Source: Vanessa cardui | Lineage: Eukaryota; Arthropoda; Insecta; Lepidoptera; Nymphalidae | Assembly (NCBI RefSeq): GCF_905220365.1 | Contig: NC_061151.1 | Span: forward strand, 2,908,197 to 2,972,196 | Direction: 5' to 3' | Length of the DNA: 64,000 bases | Part shown: piece after piece, positions 52,119-61,100 of the stretch | Layout of the letters: every line of letters begins with the position of its first letter | Numbering within the stretch: the first letter of the stretch is position 1 | The notes under the pieces: model-generated | The model's database searches: none | What the model saw: the letters and a program-made list of their open reading frames with translations, nothing else | What the model was told of the DNA's origin: nothing | Made by a program: the position numbers and the translations under genes

Positions 52119-55100
52119 CTTCTGCTGATATTCATATGTTATGTAGGTTTGTAAATAGTTCCAAATTGCTTAAAACCGCTGAGTTTCTTTCGCTGGTTCT
52201 TCTCAGGTCAGAGTATTTTCTTCTCCGAACCGATGGTAGTGTTTAATTTGACAGTACCTTAGAGTAATGTTTCTATATTGAATTAAGGAATTTGTGTTTT
52301 AGTTACTTAGTAATTGACGTTTTAAATTACTATGTTTGTTAATCATACTTTTAAGGAATAGTGGAAAATGTTGGTAATAATTTTCCATTTAAAAGTCAAT
52401 AAGAAATAAACTATACAAGAAACTACAACAACAGCTTGTAAATTCCCACTGCTGGGCTAAAGGCCTCCTCCCCCTTTGAGGAGAACTTTTGGAACATATT
52501 CCACCACGCTGTTCCAATGCGGGTTGGTGGAATACATATCGGTGGTTTCCTCACGATGTTTTTCTTTACCGCTGAATACGAGATGAATTATAAAGACAAA
52601 TTAAGCACAAGAATCAGCGGTGCTTGCCTGGGTTTGAACCCGCAATCATCCGTTAAGATGCACGCGTCCTAACCATTGGGCCAATACAGGAAATAAATGC
52701 TCGCTTTGTAGTATGATACTTTATTGTTGACTAATTAATCCGCCCTCGATTCGCACGAGTGCAGTTTACTAATAACAAAAGTGATAAGTATAAAGTTAAT
52801 ACCGTATTGCATAATACAGATTTAGGACAGAGAAAAGAAAATTGGGATAGGACCATTAATGAGGGGGAGATTATCCCCTATACATATACAAACAAATAAT
52901 ATAGTTTTTATCTCTTTATAATTTTTATTAATATTATAAATGTGAAAGTAACACTGTCTGTCTTTCTGTCGCACTTTTATGATCAAACCGCTGAAGCAAG
53001 TTTGATAAAATTTGGTATGAAGCAAACTTGAAGGCAAAGAAAGCATATAGGCTGCTTTTTTTGCCTGACACATCACAACCCACAAAAAAAATAACCCGAC
53101 ATGCGAACTAACCCGCGCGCGACTTACTAGTATTTTTATATACATAGATACAATTATTTTTACATTTATTATGTGATTAAAATAATAAACTAGTCTAATA
53201 TTTATACCTTTTAAAATTTTAGGTTATCCGTCCGAGGAACCAAGGTCAGCGGCGTGCCTGGTTAGAGTGAAGGGATCACCTGATGATCTAGCCAATGTCA
53301 TCCTGGGCAACTTGGCTCCGGGACTCGACGACAGCTTTAACATATCACCAGTTGCGGTGAATGCGAGTAAACTTAACACACAGATTGGTGCACCAGAAAC
53401 GAAATTGGACGTGAGTGTTGGTTTAAATGAACACGATCACTTTGATTCATAAAAAACATTGGAAAATGTTTTGTAGCTTGGACTATTTTAAGTTACTCGG
53501 TGGTGGTCGAGCCGAGATGGCCCAGTGGTTAGTACACTTAGCTAATGATTGCGGGGTCAATCCCAGGTAAGCACCACTGAATTTTCATGTGTTTAATTTG
53601 TGTCTTTAGTCATCTCGAGCTCGTTGGTGAAGGAAAACATCGTGATAAAACCGGCTTCCATTTTATTTGGGTTACTCAATTGTTACTCTATTAATGATAT
53701 AATAGAGTATAGTACTATACCACCAAGTATGGGATCTGAGTTCACTTCTGGCGATCTCAAGTACACAGGGTAGCCTTTTGGAAGCAGAACACTGATATGT
53801 TGATCATGTAGATACTGATTGTATAGTTTTGATGATTGTAAATTTTCCAGACCATTAAAGTTATTAATTTCGGGATATTTACCATGTTTTTTATTTTTGA
53901 GAGACTGTCTCAGTCTGTCTCGTCGTGTCTCGTGGACAAGACATTCGTAGACAATGTCGAAATATCGAGCTCCACCGAAAAAAAATAAAAAACATGGTAA
54001 ATATCTCGAAATTAATAACTTTAATAATAAAAATATCCATGTTAATTTAAAATCTTATATCAAGACGATCTCTATCAGAAATTTTGATTTGCTTTTTTCC
54101 TTCAATTGGATATACATATGCCACCTGAAACTTTTGTGACTTGATATATTTGAATGGTACTTGTTGTTTACAGAGTAAAGCGTTCAATTGGATAGCGAAA
54201 GGCAGCGCCGCCATCATGATGGGACCGAGGGGCGAGAACACGGCTATCGGCAAAGCTGCTGAGAAAGCCGGCATTACCGTGAGTGTTATATGTTTATTAC
54301 TACTTTGGCAGTTTCATCTACGGGGCATTTAAGACCTCGTATGAAAACTATCATACCGGTACGGGGCTTATTAGACCCCGTAACATTTAAGTAACTGAAA
54401 CTCGATGTGATGTGATGTGATCGAATCTCGATGTGGTTGGTGGTCGAAGAGACCCCGTATAAAAGTACACCATACCATTCTGCTTTCAATAGCCATCATG
54501 TAAATATATTTATCACTTTCTACAATATAGCAGTGTAAAGTGTTTATAAATAAAAAAATAGCAAATAATGTTACGGTCTTCGTGCAACACATCTCGTGCT
54601 CGGCGGTGAAGGAAAACATCGTGAGGAAACCTGCATGTGTCTAATTTCATCGACATTCTGCCACTTGTGCATTCCACCAACCCGCATTGGAACAGCGTGG
54701 TGGAATATGTTCTAAACCCTCTCCTTAATGGAAGAGGAGGCCTTATCTCAGCAGTGGGAAATATACAAGCTTTTACTTTACTTTACTTTACTTCTTGCAA
54801 CAGAAAAATCTATGTTTTTCTTAGTCGCACTGCAAGAGAGACACATACGAGGCGTAGACGACCCAAGATTAAAGAATTCAACTAAGTTTTTTTTAGGATG
54901 ATTTCATGCTCATAACAAGAATTCACCCCTAATAATATGTGAATCTTAACCGAATACAAAAAAGGTAGAGCGTTGTGAAGGAATTCTTAAATATATGATA
55001 TTGCATTAGTGATTAGTAGTTAGGATGCAAATTTTCGCCATGTATATCTACTTTTTTTTAAATAATAGTAGTAATGCCTTTTTTTTCTCGCTGCAAAAAC

Positions 55101-58100
55101 GCTTTACACTCTTCCCCCACGTAATGTTACCCACTAAAAAACCACTGGTAACCTCGCCGTCTTTCGGCGGGCGCCACGGGATCGCTTACGCATGCTACCG
55201 TGACGGTAGTAGCAATTCCTCAAATTAATTAATGACTAATATCCTTTTTAAACCCTTCTTTTAAGCTTATTACTTTGTTAACATAAGGACGACAATAGCC
55301 CAACGAGTCTGTAAGCCATCACGCTATTGACGCTAAAATTGCACACTCCTTGTCCTCAAAATAAGAGAATGACTTGCCCCACAAAGAGGAAATTTAAAGT
55401 CTGTTGATTTAAGACTAAGCAAATCTTTGAGGTCTTAATGAAATATTCTCCAGGATGTATAAAGGTCGATAGTGATGGTGATTTTGATTCTGATGTTTGA
55501 TATGAATAGGATGAAGATATGGCCGGTCGCACTCTAGCGCTGCCTGTGGTGGCCGCCTTTGCAGCGGCTACCGAGGCTGTCCCTCCACCGCATATGCATC
55601 AGGATCACATGTACAATTTTCTCGGTTAGTCGGTTTTCAATTCTATTCTACTGTTCATACCCACTACGAGACCACCTACCAATGTATCTATTGCATGGAT
55701 GTTTTTTTTGTTATGGTTTTGTAAAATTGCACTGGATTTGATATGCGTTGATACATAAATAAATTATTTTATAGATACCTTACTGTTTGCTTCTTTTGTT
55801 TAAAATAATGTTAAAAACATCCCAAGATCATCGTTTGGCTTCTTTCAATTCTTAAAAGTTATTAAGCCTTTGAAAAATAATACTATAGTTTTTTAAATCT
55901 GTCCGAAATCTTGTGTTTTCAATAACTTGGATTTTTTTTATAAAGCTCGTGCATTGTTATCATATTTGTCTGATATTCGGGAAAACAGATCAAAATTAAA
56001 TCAAATTACATCAAAATAAACTTTATTCAAGAAGGCTTTTACAAGCACCTTTGAATCGTTATTTAACAATTAAGTGAAGCTACCGACGGTCGGAAAGTAG
56101 ATTCTACCGAGAAGAACCGGCAAGAACCTCAGTAGTTACTCTTTTTCAACATTTAAAAAATACGATCATTTTAGTTAAATACAATTATATACGTATGTCA
56201 ACTGGAAGTCAACAGGTATTAATTTCAATCTACAAAATCTTGTATCGAGTAATATGCCTTTTTTACCAATGTAATTTTTACAAACGATTTGAATTTACGA
56301 AACGCCAAAGTTTAAAAATATAAATTACATCAAATGCCCCCAATATCAATGTGAACTGTAAATCCAGATGCTGGCGTTGAGTATTATTTGAATCACGTTA
56401 AGAAGACCGGCCGCAAGGAGATTGAGCCAAACGATCTGACGGAGAAGTTTGAAATGGGCGCAAATACATTCTCTATCGAACTCGAGGACCCCATCCGGCT
56501 ACCGCTACGGCTTCCCGATGAACCAGCAGGGGTGAGTGGGCTTGGAGCATGTACGAGGTTTCTGGGTTAGGGGAAAAAGTACACTAACTACAGACACAAA
56601 AGACAAAACATCTTAGTTCCCAAAGTTGGTGAAGTATTAGCGATTTAAAGAATGGTTAATATTTCTTACAGCCCTAATGTCTATGGCCGTTGGTGACATA
56701 TGGGTGGCTCATATGATCGTATGGTTAAAATTAAGATTGACTCACGGTCATATGTACACGAATCTGGATCCGCACATATACCACTGCACCAAGCGGGAAT
56801 TAATATACACATAAATATCAAAATCGAAATTGTCAACCATTTGTCAATTGTCAAGCATTCAAATTGAGTATGAATTCAGCCCATTGGTGAATTTGCAATC
56901 ATTAATTTTTTGGTCTACATCAGAAGTGATGGCGGATAGTATACACATCAATTATCAATTATTGGAAATGTTTGAAATAATTGTAGAATGCTGATGAAGC
57001 CGTTTGCTCCGTCACTCAGGACGTTTAAATAATCATAAATTAATAAAAATAGTTGTAGATAGCATTAATGATAATTTATTATATTTGCCAAGCTTGTGAA
57101 ACTCTGGAAATTACTTTGTAGGTACATACTCGTAGTGTTATGATAGATGGATAATGAACTCGCCTTAAATATGGATGAATCAGTTCATAACGGTTTGGGA
57201 ATTTAAAACTCTTTACAGGAAGGAGGCGAAGAGGAAGCAGCCGAAAAAGAAGAACTCGGAGAAGAAGAAGAAGAGGGGGATAAGGAACCGCCCATGAAAC
57301 GTAAGCTATATTGTCTATATAGTCAGGTGTTATGTGACAATTTGGTATTTTTTGGAAGTTTGGTATTTTTTGGAAGTTTGGAGTTTCATATTCGTAATTT
57401 TTTATTGCATTGATGTTTTTGTGAAACCTTGAAATATTTGGCAAAGTATGTGTTATACACACATACATTTATAAATACATATATAATTCCACAGAAATTA
57501 AGGATGCATTATTCAAAATGTGGTACGACCAGACGAAGCCTACGTCGGTGTCTTTACTCGTTGGCGACTACCACCAGCTGGGAGTGTGGGTGTCTGCTGG
57601 AGGGAAAGTGGTCGCATTCGATCCCGCACCCACCTTGCCCAAGGGCATGTTGACACCACAGAGGATAAAGAAGGGTGAGTGACCTTGTTCATATATATAT
57701 GTATATAAATGTAGGTGATTTAAATTTCAAATATATGAAATCAAACACAAAATCTTTTCTATTCTAGAAGGTTCATAAAAACTCTTTTGAATATATGTAT
57801 GTTACAGAGTTGAATTATTTATAAAAAAAGTTTTGTATGCAAGTGTGCGGAAAAATACGGATGCACTTTGTTTTCCCTCTCTTACTTCAACAGGAAAATT
57901 AAGCTCCAGACTGCTACTGAGTGTATCCTGAAAAAGTTTCTGCGATTTCAACGCACCGCGCGTTGTTTTCTAATCACGTAGATATTTGTCAGGATCTCGG
58001 GATCTGTAGCATTTTGATATATCGATTTTGATATATAAACGAGATTCATAATTTCTTGAAAGACTTCTTGATAAAATTGTAGCTGAATAATACAATTAAT

Positions 58101-61100
58101 AATAATGACAAGATTATTGTCATCAACTAATACTTGCTTTGTCCTATAAATTTTCAGTCGATATCATTTTCTTGAAAACAATTCCCAAAAATGTTTGACA
58201 CCTTTTTGGAAATGTTCTTGTGTTTAGGCTAGTTAGGTTCGCTAGGCGAAATTTACAGACTATTATAAAGAGTATTCATTATTGCAAAGGTGATGAGTTG
58301 CGTCTTCAAAGAATTAAAGACGAGATGGCCGGGGAAGGTGGCGGTGGTGGCGAGGAAGAAGGAGATGAAGAAGCTGGAGCGGGTGAGATACCACCTAAGC
58401 GTATTACTGTTAAATACAAAATAAAGATGTCATGACGTCACGTCATGATGTGTTTTAATGAAATTTCTGAATGCTTGCATGCCATCGATACGTAAATTTT
58501 AGGGCATTACTGTTGTACCCATTTCACGTCCAGAAATATCGCAATATTATTAATATCTTGAACTTTAATAGCCTTTTTGACGTTGGACCAATAGGCCTCC
58601 TCATTGTTAGTGATCACAATCGCCCCGTAGACATTATTTATCAATCTCGAGGGCTAAGATGTTTGGTCCTCTAGCGTGATACACCAATCCTTTAAACTGG
58701 AATACAACAAGGTTAAGTATTGCTGTTTGGTGGTTGAATATCTGGTAAGTCTGTGGTACCTACCCAGATGAGCTTACACAAAGCCCTACCACCACCACCT
58801 TAATGTCAGTACGGGCGAGAGCTTCCGGCATGGAGAGTTCTAGAGGCGATGGTGTTCTTATGGTGTTCTTAGTTTTATAGTAGTTAAAAAGCTAAGTATT
58901 AGAATAATAACTACTATCAATATATCATTATATCAAATAAAAATGTATAGTAAGACACAAAATAGATGTAGCATCGGCTAAATTCGTAAAACCGATCTCA
59001 TTCGAATTAAGTACGCTATCCCAAATTATCTATTTTTATTTCTTATGTGAATATGACCTTTACGCAAAACGTAATAACTTGTAATATCACATGACCTAAT
59101 ATATATTCGTCAATTTGACCCGTCGATTTACATGCACTTGTTTTCTCGGGTTGAACTGACACTGAGATTCTATAGCGTCGAATGGCGCGATAGAGAGCTA
59201 TTTTTATTGGTTGTATAAATCGGCCGTAATCGGTTTTATTGAATTTGCCGATGCTACATCTAAGTTGTGTCGTACTATAATAGTAATTTGTAAAAAAAGG
59301 TACGGACGATTGTAAAATGTGGATGGACCTGGATTGTGGATGTAGTTTAAATTATACAAAAAGTAAATTGTTAACTGATACTAAGAATACACAGATAAAA
59401 TCTTGGATTGATTGAGAAATCAATGAAGTTGAAGTAGCTTTCTAGCGGATGATAAATTTTCAGAAGGCGAAGAGCAACCGGAACCGGAGCCGGAATTCGT
59501 TCCACCGGAGTCGTGCCCAGCTCTGATGGTGTTTGCCAGCCCCGGAGAGTTCATCGACAAACTCAGTAAGATGATCTTTAACAAACCTTACCGATGTGAA
59601 ATTAATGTTGTGCCCATTTTTGTGTTTATACGAACGAATGTTTTAATGACTTGTGATATTTGTAAGGTAACAAATGTTAAATTATTTTCTCTCAAAGTAA
59701 TGATTAATTATTCATCATTTTAAGTAGGTTTGTCATGATTTTGAGTCGTTGTGTTACAAAATGATTGAATGTAAAGCAGAGATGATATGTTACTTAAATA
59801 GTTTGATTCAAGCACCGATCTTTCTGCCCTAAATTATCTTTTTCTATATCCTCTCCTTTAATGACAGCCCATGCTTGCTTTAAATTTGTTACTACGTTAC
59901 GAACTAGGTGATGTTTGTTATTTTATGGAACTCATAATGCACCAGGTAGATCTTACATGGATTCGGGATATTATTTTTTCTTCAACATCCATTTCCATAA
60001 TAACAAAACGTCACCTTGTACGTAACCTAGTAATTTGGTTTAAATGAATTGTTAATTTAATATTCGAATAAATAATTTGTAGTGTCAAAAATTGTTCTTT
60101 ATAATTTTTATTCTTTTTTTAAACTATTATTATTATTAAACAGCCCTTCAAGGAGGACTCGACAGGAAGCAATGTCTAGCGCCCTACAAGCTGTATCCGG
60201 TTAAGATTACGAATGAATTGACAACAGTGTTGAAGGAGAGGAAGGGAACGGTGCCCAAGACTGGTGATGATGAAGTCGAAGATGAAGAAGGTATAGTAGT
60301 TAATAATTATGTAATAAGAGACATCCGAAAGTTAAAAGGTCGTTTATAAGTTGTTTAGAGTTTGATAATAACAAAACAAATTTAAGATAAAATATGTTCT
60401 TACATAAATGAAGGTGAGCTGAGATGAACGCAACGAAGATGCAGTTAACCGATGACTGCGGGTTCAAACCCAGGCAAGCACCACTATAAATTTACTTAAT
60501 TTGTGTTTATAATTCATCTCGTGCTCGGCGGCGAAGGAAAACATCATAAGGAATGCATGCATGTATCTAATTTCATCGAAATTCTGCCACATGCGCATTC
60601 CATCAACCCGTATTGGAACAGCGTGGTGAGATATGTTCCAAACCCTCTCCTTAATGGAAGAGGAGAGGGTTTGAAGAGGAGTTCCCAGCAGCGGGAAATT
60701 TACAGGCTGTTACTTTACTTTTTACTTTTATAAATGAAGGTCATCTGACAAAAATATACTACATCTGATTGTATAATGTTTGGGTTATCGACAGCTTGTA
60801 TTAGCAAGAGAACATGATTTTTTCTAGCATCAATTTAGTCTGAAAATTATCTAGACTAGGTTTTATTTTAGATTTCTTACAAACCGATTACAAGTATTTT
60901 TTATCTATTAACTAGATTTAATTGATATAGATCAAATTAATCACAAAATGTCCCCTCCCCCCGCCATTTTAAATTTAAAAATTAAACTAATCATATTATC
61001 TAATGTGTTTTTTTGCGGTCCTGTCTTGTAGCGACAAAGTTACTCACACTGATGAACGCCGATACTTAAACTTGGAGTTTCCCATGATGATTTTGTTAAT

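Larger units (their letters stand above)
49476..53410 (+). other. Pseudo-protease unit 3 (exons 19-22)
   Basis: This unit is the closest to the presumed ancestral pattern. It has RWVVRGRFHEADLRF, RGKQATPVSIAAIAM and DIDETLVRGDILYQN, then an acidic insert (EEAEEEEEKSP), AIWRFEDSYYFFDPHG and AACLVRVKGSPDDL. Ala replaces the Cys directly after Gly-Lys-Gln; the His of Asp-Pro-His is present. Insect proteins of the C76-like type, as I recall them, read roughly G-x-F-H-x-x-D ... G-x-Q-C ... GDxLY, which is why I propose this family. Confidence 0.72.
54174..60290 (+). other. Pseudo-protease unit 4 with acidic and Gly-rich linkers (exons 23-30)
   Basis: The N-part has NWIAKGSAAIMMGPRGENT, ALPVVAAFAAATEAV and HMYNFLGDAGVEYYLN. 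The C-part has LGVWVSAGGKVVAFDPAP, then CPALMVFASPGEFI. It is split by low-complexity inserts: exon 26 is Glu-rich, exon 28 has GEGGGGGEEEGDEE, and exon 29 starts with a Glu-Pro run. Both catalytic positions look lost, with no Cys in the N-part and Asp-Pro-Ala in place of Asp-Pro-His. Exon 30 adds a Lys-rich tail ending in an acidic run (DDEVEDEE). Confidence 0.68.

Noticed and set aside
51811..52246. ORFs through the (CA)n tract
   Set aside because: They are microsatellite translations or shadows of exon 21.
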